From NCBI RefSeq assembly GCF_004099695.1, contig NZ_SCHL01000001.1, forward strand, positions 62,001 to 126,000: DNA of 64,000 bases, given 5' to 3'. Positions 28,551-36,585 of the stretch are shown piece by piece. Position 1 is the stretch's first letter. Each line of letters begins with the position of its first letter. The notes under the pieces were generated by a model. That model was not told the DNA's origin. It did no database searches and saw only the letters and a program-made list of their open reading frames with translations. The position numbers and the translations under genes are program-made. The DNA comes from Methanosarcina sp. MSH10X1. GTDB taxonomy: Archaea; Halobacteriota; Methanosarcinia; Methanosarcinales; Methanosarcinaceae.

Positions 28551-28633
28551 ATCCGGATAATAAATTCAGTGCCATCCGGATAGTAAATTCAGTGCCAATC
28601 CGGATAGTAAATTCAGTGCCTTTTTACTATCTG
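28551..28633. repeat. 23-bp tandem repeat with an inverted partner
   Basis: Three near-identical units of ATCCGGATAGTAAATTCAGT plus GCC lie at 28551-28573, 28574-28596 and 28598-28620 (the first has ATAATAA). Right after, 28624-28633 (TTACTATCTG) is the inverse of the unit's CGGATAGTAA part, so the last unit can fold back into a hairpin. It may be a binding-site array or a folded RNA element. Three short units without spacers are not a CRISPR array. Confidence 0.75.
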
Positions 28634-28865
28634 GAAAAGGTCTATTCATATATTATAAGAAATCAGATAGGAACAGACAGGATATCCCAGAAAAGGTGAG
28701 AAAAGAGTCCCGGACCCGGAAAACGGGATAAAAAAGTAAAATAAGGAAATGAGAGGAATAATTTAAGAAAGTAAAATAGAAAAATAAAAGGAAATAAAGT
28801 GATGAAGTAAAAATAGGTAAATAAAAGGAGATAAAGTTAGAAAGTAAAATAAGAAAATGAAAGGT
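28634..28865. other. Purine-rich low-complexity stretch
   Basis: A purine-rich region with loosely repeated AAAGTAAAATA(G/A)GAAAAT strings at intervals of roughly 35 bases. It is downstream of the CooT-like gene, which reads leftwards into it. No gene seen. Confidence 0.5.
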
Positions 28866-29054
28866 TCATTTTGCAAGGATAAGAGCTTCTCCGCGTGAGA
28901 AGTTAACTTCCTTGATTGAGCCCCCGACGGTCATTTTATCTCCAAGAATCCCTGTAAGCTGGATTGAATCACCTTCAACCAGGATCTTTGCTACGGAATC
29001 CATAATTCTCTCACGCTCATCTCCACGAAGCAGGAAGACATTGATTTCACACAT
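28866..29054 (-). CDS. CooT-like small nickel-binding protein
   Basis: A 62-residue protein starting MCEINVFLL with a Cys directly after the initiator, followed by the family pattern RIMDSVAKI, GDSIQLTGILGDKMTVGGSIKEVNF. This matches the CooT-type proteins, small beta-barrel dimers; CooT of Rhodospirillum binds one nickel ion through its N-terminal cysteine and supports CO dehydrogenase maturation. Methanogens depend on nickel enzymes, so nickel handling is plausible, but no CODH gene is nearby. ATG 29054 follows the ribosome-site-like AAGGAGAAATAAAAG. Confidence 0.7.
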   Translation of the reverse strand: MCEINVFLLRGDERERIMDSVAKILVEGDSIQLTGILGDKMTVGGSIKEVNFSRGEALILAK

Positions 29055-29237
29055 CTTTTATTTCTCCTTGAAATTCATTCCGGTTTGTTCAGTTTTATTG
29101 ATCTTATTCGGTATAAATTATAGTTATGCGCGGGTAGCATTTTACTGCACGGGTTGATTTATCTCTGCGCTATCCATAGACATAACCATTAGTGAGCCTG
29201 AGAAATAAGAAGCTTCCGAAAGCTCTCGGGATAAGCT

Positions 29238-30119
29238 TCAGGGATAGTTCATCAGTTTGGCAACGGATAAGCCCTGTTCAATCCCAAGGTCCTCGGCTAC
29301 GCATTCACATTTCGTAAGAAGCATATAAGCGATGGGTCCGAAGTTATGCTCGGAAAGAGTCTCGTAATTTGCCATACCCTTGCTGATAATAAGGGTTGCA
29401 TTTTTCATAGCTTCGAGCAGTTCGGCTGGAGCCTCCTCGATCAGAACACCTACGGCATTTGAGCCGGTAGTCAGGATTCGGTCAACCTTTTTATCAATTT
29501 CAAACTCATCTATTTCTTCCAGGGTCACATCTGTGAGAATCGGCCCGCCCCGGACTACAAGAGTAAGCTTTCCACCGAGTTTCTTTATGATATCAAAAAC
29601 AAGCACATCAAAGAGAATTTCTCCGCAATTATCGGCAATGTAAACGACATCCTGCAGGAGCCCGAGCATTTTAGGCGTATCGTCAACATCAAGCCCGTGT
29701 TCGAAATATTTCAGAAAAGCAGCCTCAAACTTATCTTCACTGGCATCAAATCCCATAATTCCGAAATCAAAGTAATTCGCAACCACGGATGCCAGCACTG
29801 CCCGCCTGAAAAGCTCACCGTTGTCAGGAGAGCCTTCGTAAATCTTCTCTTTTGCTACGGGCAGGACCTTGAGTGCAGCCTGGCTAATAAGCTTCTTTGT
29901 TACTGCATAAGGGTCATTATCATTCAGGACTTCATAGCATTTCCTGTGGATTTTGGTGGCTACGGAGGCGGATACGGCTTCAGGGTCGTAATGCCTGTTC
30001 ATGACTTCAAGGCACTCTTTGATGGTTTTGCTGATAAGGTCCTCATCATCCGTAGAAAGTTTGGACTGGAAGTGAACTCTTGATAGCAGGCAATAGGTAC
30101 AGCGTGGGTTCATTTTCAT
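29238..30119 (-). CDS. ARMT1/DUF89 family damage-control phosphatase
   Basis: A 293-residue DUF89/ARMT1-like protein. It begins with a cysteine motif (MKMNPRCTYCLLSR) typical of the prokaryotic subfamily. VVYIADNCGEILFDVLV holds the metal-binding Asp-Asn. VVRGGPILTDVT follows, then TTGSNAVGV and LIISKGMANYETL near the C-terminus. Family members are metal-dependent phosphatases thought to remove damaged or excess phosphometabolites; the substrate here cannot be predicted. Length is normal. ATG 30119 with a second ATG two codons on. It lies in the same direction as the CooT-like gene, about 180 bases upstream. Confidence 0.8.
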   Translation of the reverse strand: MKMNPRCTYCLLSRVHFQSKLSTDDEDLISKTIKECLEVMNRHYDPEAVSASVATKIHRKCYEVLNDNDPYAVTKKLISQAALKVLPVAKEKIYEGSPDNGELFRRAVLASVVANYFDFGIMGFDASEDKFEAAFLKYFEHGLDVDDTPKMLGLLQDVVYIADNCGEILFDVLVFDIIKKLGGKLTLVVRGGPILTDVTLEEIDEFEIDKKVDRILTTGSNAVGVLIEEAPAELLEAMKNATLIISKGMANYETLSEHNFGPIAYMLLTKCECVAEDLGIEQGLSVAKLMNYP

Positions 30120-30374
30120 AGGAATATTTCCTGTTTTTTTGATCCGGAAATAGGTTTTGCCAGAATGTTATTAATATTTGCGGCAAATGTAATAAGAACT
30201 TACTCTTCCTGATAGAGTAAATATTTAAAAAGGTAACTGAAATCATGAAACGGGACTGAAACCGCAAGAGTTAGAACCGAAACCTGCCTGTTCACCGAGC
30301 TGCTCTCAGAATATCCTAAAAAATAGATCCCAGGAAGATAAATTCTTTATAGCTTAAAGATAAAATAATTTACA

Positions 30375-31931
30375 ATGATCCCGGCAATCCGAGCATACAG
30401 GGCTTTCCGAATACTATTTTTTCTTGCACTGCTTTCTGTTTTTTTCACTTTTGCAGCACCTGCCTCCGCACTGACCGAAGTGGAGGTAAACCCTGTTAGT
30501 ACGCCCCAGGGCGCAGTCGTATTAATTGTGGATGGCCTGAGTGCCCCTTTTATCTATCCCGAGCTTACGCCATATGCACTTGACGGCACGCCCCTTGAGA
30601 AAGCTGAACTTGAGAATTTACCGGAAATAAACAAAGAAAGTGCCAGACTTCTGGAGTTCCGTGCCCCTCAGACTTTTACCGAAGGAGGGCATTCAGTTCT
30701 TGTCACGGGAAATCCGGGCGCTGACAGTGAGCTTGTAAGCTTCAAAGATGCAACCGTTTTCGATATTCTGCACAGCCAGGGTTATCTGTGTATCGCGGTT
30801 ATGGAAAAAGGAGATTCCTGGTCGGTCTGTGACGAGCAGGATGCTATTCTGAGGGATGAAAATAACTCGATAAAGAACATGGAAATCGTGCTTGAGCAAT
30901 CCGAACCCTTCCCCGGCACCCCCCGGGTACCTGACGGGCTTTTGCAAGTCATGGAATCGGCGGCTGGCAGAGCACCCGGATATGTTGTATTCAAAGAGAC
31001 CCGGGACAGATATAACGGGTATAACAGGTGGGGAATCGACACCGCCTGTGAAATCGTGGAATATATGTCCGAAAACAGTCCGGGTCAAGAATACCTGCTA
31101 ACCGTTAATGCCGGGGCTGTGGATATGAGCGGACATTACAGGGACAACTACGGGTATATAGATTGTATTGAATGCCTTGATTCCGAACTTCTCCGGCTCT
31201 ACGAACTCTGCAAGAAGAACAACCTCGCTTTTGTCCTGACATCCGATCACGGGATGAGCTTTTCCAGAGCGGATTCCAAAGGAGGCCACCAGTCCGAGAA
31301 ATTCTCGGTCACTGACGAGGCACAGCTCGTTCCCCTGATAGTACATGCTGAAGACGTTGAGACCGGAATTCTCAGGGAAGAATACTATCAGGAGGATTTT
31401 GCTCCGACCCTGCTTGGAATCCTCGACATTCCCGACAGGCCCAGGTTTGCAGAAGGAAAACAGATCCTCCTGACAGACCACGTAAACCTGAAAGTTGAAC
31501 TCCCGGAAAAAGGCTCTGCCGAACTCCGGAAAGACGGAAATGTTATAGCTGCCCCGAAAAATGATGACCAGTTCCTCTTCCTGGGCCTCGAGCCGGGAAG
31601 TACCTGCACGGTCAGGGCTGCGCTTGACTCCGGAAAGAGCCTTGAGGAGCAGGAGAAAAAGATAACTCTTGAAACCGACTCGGTGGTGGAATTCACCGAA
31701 AAAGGGCTGAAAAGCGAAGAAAAAAGTGCAGAAAATAAAGAGTCGGGCATAGGTTCCGGAATGGATTCCACTTCTGCCGCAGGTTTTGTTAAAAAGAGCT
31801 CGGGAACTTCGGATACGGGTTTAAAGCATCTTATAGGATATCTTGCTATAGGACTGGTAAACCTTGCAGGACTTTTGATTATTGCAAAAATCCTGAAAAA
31901 AGCCCAGGCAACCGAAGAAGAGGAAAAATAA
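30375..31931 (+). CDS. Membrane-anchored alkaline-phosphatase-superfamily protein
   Basis: A 518-residue exported protein. After a signal peptide (about 1-33, ending SALTEVE) comes an alkaline-phosphatase/phosphoglycerate-mutase-fold domain. Metal ligands are visible as VLIVDGLSAPF (Asp), FTEGGHSV in the nucleophile region, NAGAVDMSGHY, and LTSDHGMSFSRADSKGGHQSE. A small beta domain (about 370-435) and a Ser/Glu-rich linker follow. The C-terminal hydrophobic helix (LIGYLAIGLVNLAGLLIIA) and a Lys/Glu tail anchor it to the membrane. It is probably an extracellular phosphatase or phosphotransferase. Substrate unknown. ATG 30375; no clear operon partner. Confidence 0.7.
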   Translation: MIPAIRAYRAFRILFFLALLSVFFTFAAPASALTEVEVNPVSTPQGAVVLIVDGLSAPFIYPELTPYALDGTPLEKAELENLPEINKESARLLEFRAPQTFTEGGHSVLVTGNPGADSELVSFKDATVFDILHSQGYLCIAVMEKGDSWSVCDEQDAILRDENNSIKNMEIVLEQSEPFPGTPRVPDGLLQVMESAAGRAPGYVVFKETRDRYNGYNRWGIDTACEIVEYMSENSPGQEYLLTVNAGAVDMSGHYRDNYGYIDCIECLDSELLRLYELCKKNNLAFVLTSDHGMSFSRADSKGGHQSEKFSVTDEAQLVPLIVHAEDVETGILREEYYQEDFAPTLLGILDIPDRPRFAEGKQILLTDHVNLKVELPEKGSAELRKDGNVIAAPKNDDQFLFLGLEPGSTCTVRAALDSGKSLEEQEKKITLETDSVVEFTEKGLKSEEKSAENKESGIGSGMDSTSAAGFVKKSSGTSDTGLKHLIGYLAIGLVNLAGLLIIAKILKKAQATEEEEK

Positions 31932-32090
31932 GAGTAAAATAGAGTAAAAATAAGAGTCGAATAGAGTAAAAATAAGAGTCGAATCGATATAAGAATTAAA
32001 TCGATAACAGAATTAATGAATCAAACGGATTTAGGGAACAAAGGATTCAGTATATTTAATGGACTGGTGGATTTATTAATCTATGAAAAA

Positions 32091-32366
32091 TTACATGTCG
32101 TATACATTCCCAAAAGCTTCCCTGAATGTGACATCGACATCTTCAACATGAGCGAACGTGGGCCCTCTTCTAAGTTCTTTTATAAAGAGCTTTACAGCTT
32201 CGGGTTTGCCTTCTGCAATGACAAAAACCCTGCCATCCCTTAAATTTATGGGATTGGATTCCACACCCAGACGCTCGCCAGCATTTCTTGCAAATCTCCG
32301 AAAGCCCACGCCCTGCACCCTTCCTGATACAATAATTTCCGCCCTCACAGTTTCTCCAGATGTCAC
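32091..32366 (-). CDS. acyP: Acylphosphatase
   Basis: A 91-residue acylphosphatase, hydrolysing carboxyl-phosphate bonds such as acetyl phosphate. The core motif VQGVGFRRFARNAGERLGV carries the catalytic Arg, and the INLRDGRVFVIAEG block carries the Asn, in a slightly diverged form (the usual string has NxxDGxV). The protein then ends normally. The start is GTG at 32366. Acetyl phosphate is an intermediate in acetate-using methanogens, so a housekeeping role is reasonable. It stands alone between convergent neighbours. Confidence 0.88.
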   Translation of the reverse strand: MTSGETVRAEIIVSGRVQGVGFRRFARNAGERLGVESNPINLRDGRVFVIAEGKPEAVKLFIKELRRGPTFAHVEDVDVTFREAFGNVYDM

Positions 32367-32553
32367 AAATGGCTATTTCGAAAAACCCTGATTTATAGTT
32401 ATGGTCCTCATAGTATCAAAAATTAGAGAAAGTAATTTCTGGATAGAAAAATATGGCAATTTTGGTGTACATATGCGGAAAATGGGATTAATGGATTTTT
32501 TCCCATAGATAAGGAAGTAATTAAGTGAGTATAGGAACTTAATTATAAACATA

Positions 32554-32847
<294 letters not shown>

Positions 32848-32984
32848 TCAACAAAGACTTTGAATCAAATCTGACGAAAAAGAAAGATAATATTTCTAAA
32901 AAGATTTTTCTACTTCTCCAATCGTTCCATGATATGAGCATTCAAAGTAAATGGTTTGTCGCTTCTGGTGTATTATTTTTATAT

Positions 32985-33030
32985 AATTCTTATTTATGTA
33001 ATTCTTATTTATGTAATTCTTATTTTATGT
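32985..33030. repeat. 15-bp AT-rich tandem repeat
   Basis: Three copies of AATTCTTATTTATGT lie at 32985-32999, 33000-33014 and 33015-33030 (the last with one extra T). They sit about 100 bases before the methionine synthase start and could contain promoter elements. Confidence 0.7.
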
Positions 33031-33132
33031 AATTCTCCATTTTCTGCAACTTTTTTTTCAGCAAGGGAAGCAGGATATGCATCAATTAGACATTCCAATA
33101 TCTATAAAACTTCAGCTCTCTTAATATCAAGC

Positions 33133-34176
33133 ATGCAGGAGATTGTTTTTATCGATGAAGGCAGCCTTCCCACACCTGAAGGTATCACAAGGGAGTGGGT
33201 AAAGGCTGCAGCCGAAAACCGAAATGAGGATGAAGAACTTTTTTCCTTAGTAAGGGAGGCTTTCCGCCGGAAAATCGATGTGGGAGTGCACGTTCCCACT
33301 TATCCTCAGTTCCGAGATATGATAGGGCAGTTTCTGGATGTTGTCAAGGATGAAAAGAACTGCTATGAACCTTACGTCCTGAAAGAAGAGAATGCAAAGA
33401 TTCTTGAACTGGAAATAATTGAAGAGGTTGCAAAACAATACAGGGAAGAGACAGGAGAAACACTTGAAGTCAGGGTCTGTATCGCAGGTCCTACGGATAT
33501 GTATCTTCAGGCTTTCGGAGCAACAGGTTTTGTGGACGCTTATAATATCCTTGCACTGGATATTGAGAAATTCATAAAACAGGCGTTTGAAACAGCAAAA
33601 AATTTCAAAATTAAAGTTATAGCTCTGGACGAAATCAGCCTGGGGTTAAATGATAAGATTCAGTTTTCGGATGCTGAGATCATGTCGGCTCTTACAGTTG
33701 CCTCTACCTTTGCCCGGCAGCAGGGAGCAGATATGGAGATCCATCTGTATTCTCCTTTGAAATATGAGCTTATATGCGAGACTCCTATCAATGTTATTGG
33801 ATTTGAATATGCGGGAACTCCTTCCTACCTCGATCTACTGGACAGAAAAGTACTGGAAGATTCAGATACTTACGTAGGAGTCGGAGTCTCGAGAACCGAT
33901 ATTTTCAGTCTTATAAGCCTGATCAATGAAAAGTATGAGGTCAATGCCTGGAAGGAAAAAGAGTATTTGCAAAAAATTGTAACCGAACTCGAGACTCCGG
34001 AGGTTATAAAAAGGAGGCTTGAAACGGCTTATTCCATTCTTGGAGGCCGGATAAAGTATGCGAATCCGGACTGCGGGCTGGCTTTCTGGCCGGATCAGGA
34101 ACTTGCTTTCAAGCTGCTTGAAAATACTGCAAAAGCCATTAATGAATTTAATGCAGAGAGAAGGAACATTAAATAA
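33133..34176 (+). CDS. Core-MetE methionine synthase-like protein
   Basis: A 347-residue protein of the folate-independent core-MetE group, which methylates homocysteine from a methylated corrinoid or protein donor. It begins MQEIVFIDEGSLPTPEGITREWV and has the barrel motifs VCIAGPTDMYLQ, IALDEISLG, VIGFEYAGTP, VGVGVSRTD and CGLAFWP. In classical MetE, zinc is bound by His-x-Cys, Glu and a distal Cys. Here the first motif is IHLYSP, with Tyr where Cys is expected, whereas the later Glu and Cys (PDCGL) remain. The frame stays open upstream to 32956 through AT-rich repeats, so ATG 33133 is the proper start. The exact subfamily and methyl donor are uncertain. Confidence 0.72.
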   Translation: MQEIVFIDEGSLPTPEGITREWVKAAAENRNEDEELFSLVREAFRRKIDVGVHVPTYPQFRDMIGQFLDVVKDEKNCYEPYVLKEENAKILELEIIEEVAKQYREETGETLEVRVCIAGPTDMYLQAFGATGFVDAYNILALDIEKFIKQAFETAKNFKIKVIALDEISLGLNDKIQFSDAEIMSALTVASTFARQQGADMEIHLYSPLKYELICETPINVIGFEYAGTPSYLDLLDRKVLEDSDTYVGVGVSRTDIFSLISLINEKYEVNAWKEKEYLQKIVTELETPEVIKRRLETAYSILGGRIKYANPDCGLAFWPDQELAFKLLENTAKAINEFNAERRNIK

Positions 34177-34242
34177 ATTAGCCTAAAAAGAGCTTATATT
34201 TGACTCGTTATACTGATCTGTAACAATAAAATTGGCGGGATT

Positions 34243-34719
34243 TTATTTGATCTCACACTTCCCCCTTACAACCATAACAGGGACTTTCGAGTGACGGACC
34301 AGATTTTCTGCAACGCTGCCCAGAAGCAGCCTGTTCAGTCCTGTCTTTCCGAGAGTGCCCATAACAACAATATCCATCTTTTCCATTTCAGCATACCGGA
34401 TTAGCTCGTAGGGGGGATTGCCTTCAAGAAGGACAGGTTCCACATTGATTTTTTTCATCTCTCCGAGGCTTTTTACATAACTTACAGCCTGCTGCCCCTG
34501 TGTTCTCCATCCTTCGTATACCGACCGCCAGTAAGGATCCAGGCCCAGAGATAAGGAATCTCCATCAATAGAAGCCAGGTTGGCTGTTGGCACGACATAG
34601 ACTGCATAAACCGTCCCACCACTTAGTCTGGCAAGCTCTATTCCTCTGTCAACAGCCAGCCTGGAACAGTCCGAGCCATCGGTTGCAACCATTATTTTCT
34701 TAAAGTTAATGATTTCCAT
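34243..34719 (-). CDS. Universal stress protein, UspA family
   Basis: A 158-residue UspA-domain protein. It begins MEIINFKKIMVATDGSDCSRLAVDRGIELA, with the Asp of the ATP site, and ends with the nucleotide motif MGTLGKTGLNRLLLGSVAENLVRHSKVPVMVV, in the ATP-binding form G-x(2)-G-x(9)-G-S/T. The frame extends to 34773, but ATG 34719 follows TGAGGAT and matches the family start. Soluble and cytoplasmic. A small membrane protein gene lies upstream on the same strand. Confidence 0.9.
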   Translation of the reverse strand: MEIINFKKIMVATDGSDCSRLAVDRGIELARLSGGTVYAVYVVPTANLASIDGDSLSLGLDPYWRSVYEGWRTQGQQAVSYVKSLGEMKKINVEPVLLEGNPPYELIRYAEMEKMDIVVMGTLGKTGLNRLLLGSVAENLVRHSKVPVMVVRGKCEIK

Positions 34720-34944
34720 AGCATCCTCAATTACATTATTTCCTGGAAGAGATATAATAGTACCTGGTCTCATAAAGCAAGAAAGCTATGGAACTTTTTG
34801 ATCTCTGGCAATATATGCTCATATTGAATCTGCATGATATTGAATCTGCATAACCGCACATTATAAACCGACAATTTTATAGGCTATAAGCAGGCTTGAT
34901 TACGCGCTCGAAAATCATATAAATTGGATACAAATCCCTACAAG

Positions 34945-35127
34945 TTAGAAATTCAAGTCATATACATTCAGCTTGACCAGAATAGCAATTGTAAAGATAT
35001 TCAACATTATAAAAATAACAATCGGTATTGCCATGTCTGCCAGCATGCGCGTCCAGGTTCTCTCGATTTTTTTATCCCAGGCAGCGAAATATTCCTGATT
35101 CTCACGTTTTGCAGGTTTAGATTGCAT
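34945..35127 (-). CDS. Small single-helix membrane protein
   Basis: A 60-residue frame from ATG 35127, preceded by a TTGGGGAAAACAG ribosome site. The N-terminal half is charged (KRENQEYFAAWDKKIERTWTR). The C-terminal half is one hydrophobic helix (MAIPIVIFIMLNIFTIAILV) with a short polar end. The layout is that of a tail-anchored small membrane protein. No family recognised. It precedes the UspA gene on the same strand with a gap of about 225 bases, so shared transcription is possible. Confidence 0.5.
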   Translation of the reverse strand: MQSKPAKRENQEYFAAWDKKIERTWTRMLADMAIPIVIFIMLNIFTIAILVKLNVYDLNF

Positions 35128-35331
35128 CTGTTTTCCCCAATTCCCAGGCACGTTTTGTTTATTTGACCCGGAACTGCTCCGTGATAAAACCAGCAAACAA
35201 TGCTGTTTACCGGTTAATGCGAGTCATTAAACCATCCATGTTATATAAAGGTAAGGAGGCTGGTTTCACTCAGTTATGGATGAAAGACAACCTATAAATT
35301 CAAACACAAGAGTTTATTTAAAACTCACTAT
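35128..35331. other. Intergenic region
   Basis: No feature seen besides the likely promoter of the small membrane protein. Confidence 0.35.
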
Positions 35332-35363
35332 TTGCTTCTAGGAACCTCAGGTTCCAGAAGCAA
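35332..35363. other. Strong hairpin (inverted repeat)
   Basis: TTGCTTCTAGGAACC pairs with GGTTCCAGAAGCAA across a TCA loop, a stem of 14 pairs with one bulged A. It stands in a 600-base gene-free region (35197-35803) and is not followed by a T-run on either strand. It could be a structured RNA, an operator or a transposon scar. Confidence 0.6.
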
Positions 35364-35803
35364 TAGAGTTCTGGATCATGTGAAGAACCTGAAAAATCTT
35401 AGATAATCCCCTAAGAAATTTAAAAGTTAACTCTCTTAAGCATTAACCTAGCCCTCCAAAATCAAGTTCTTCCTAAGCTTAATTCTCTACAAAGTATGGC
35501 TGTTAAGAGTAAAGTGCTTCTCATCTTTTTCTTTTTTTTCGATATAACGGAAAATTCTCCTTAGATCACTCTAACTTTTTCCAATAAAAATAGAAACATT
35601 GAGAATTATTTGTTTAATTTCATCGATGCACCAACTTCGCTTTTATTGACTTCCGTAACGTATCGATAAATTTATTATTTAATACAAATAAAAATACTAT
35701 CAATTCCACTATTTAACTGATTGAAGAGGCTTGCCTTATAGTTGAGGAAAAACTGCTGAAATGAGGTTAATAAAAGGAATTTAACGTATGGGGGAAGAAA
35801 ATA
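35364..35803. other. AT-rich intergenic region
   Basis: No gene seen. The right end contains the promoter and the GGGGGAAG ribosome site of the coiled-coil protein at 35804. Confidence 0.4.
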
Positions 35804-36109
35804 GTGACTACGAAAGAAGAGATAGACAGCCAGATTATGGATCTCTGGGATGAAATCTTTGATCTTGAAGATAAACTTGGTCAAGAGCTGGATATCAAGT
35901 ATGCGGAATGGCGTAAGGTAGAGCCATTAATGGATAAGGGTATGGATGCCGAGGAAGTTGTAATACACTTCGATTCTATGAAAGGGGTCAGTGAAGAAAG
36001 CATGCTTATTTACAGAGAGGTAAAAACCATCAAAGGTAAATACAAACAGGAGATGGATGAAAAACACGCGAAAATAGACACATTAAATAAAGAAAAGAAT
36101 ATGATATAA
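35804..36109 (+). CDS. Small coiled-coil hypothetical protein
   Basis: A 101-residue charged protein starting at GTG 35804 after GGGGGAAG. Predicted mostly helical, with heptad-like stretches (IMDLWDEIFDLEDKLGQELDIKYAEW and KGKYKQEMDEKHAKIDTLNKEK, given here in parts of a longer helix). No cysteines, membrane segment or catalytic motif. I do not recognise a family. Good ribosome site and protein-like composition support it. Confidence 0.6.
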   Translation: MTTKEEIDSQIMDLWDEIFDLEDKLGQELDIKYAEWRKVEPLMDKGMDAEEVVIHFDSMKGVSEESMLIYREVKTIKGKYKQEMDEKHAKIDTLNKEKNMI

Positions 36110-36181
36110 AAAATATCACTTACTAATTTTTTAAGAGTTTAGTTTTCTGTTTTTGAGTAAACATTCATTGAAAGTTTACTC

Positions 36182-36400
36182 TCAGTAACGGATAGGGCTA
36201 GAACCATACCTTGTGCCTGTTCGCTTTTCCTCTTTTGCTTTTGTCTCATGTGGTGCAGTTGCACCAGCTGATTTTTCTTCTTCAACCTTTATTTTATGCC
36301 ACCCACGCGAACTTTCTTTGCGATGCTTAATATGTTTTACAACATAAGCGGCTCCTAATGCTGCTACACCATAACCAACAACTTTCATTAATTGACTCAT
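36182..36400 (-). CDS. Small membrane protein with charged tail
   Basis: A 72-residue protein: a short hydrophobic helix (LMKVVGYGVAALGAAYVV) is followed by a Lys/Glu/Ala-rich hydrophilic tail (KHIKHRKES, EEEKSAGATA, KAKEEKRTG). ATG 36400 follows a GGGGTAG site. It resembles other unknown small Methanosarcina membrane proteins. Function unknown. Confidence 0.55.
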   Translation of the reverse strand: MSQLMKVVGYGVAALGAAYVVKHIKHRKESSRGWHKIKVEEEKSAGATAPHETKAKEEKRTGTRYGSSPIRY

Positions 36401-36585
36401 AATTATCTACCCCGGTCTATTATTGTACCTTATAGTTTATGAAGATACGCAAACAGGTAGAATCGTTGGAACAGGTAGAATCGTTGGTATACTTCGATAG
36501 GGGACTGAGAGTATCAACCTGCATATCTGCTTTTCATTTGCATTTCTCCTCCTCGTGAGTTCAAGCTACCCCAAATTTTTACAGC

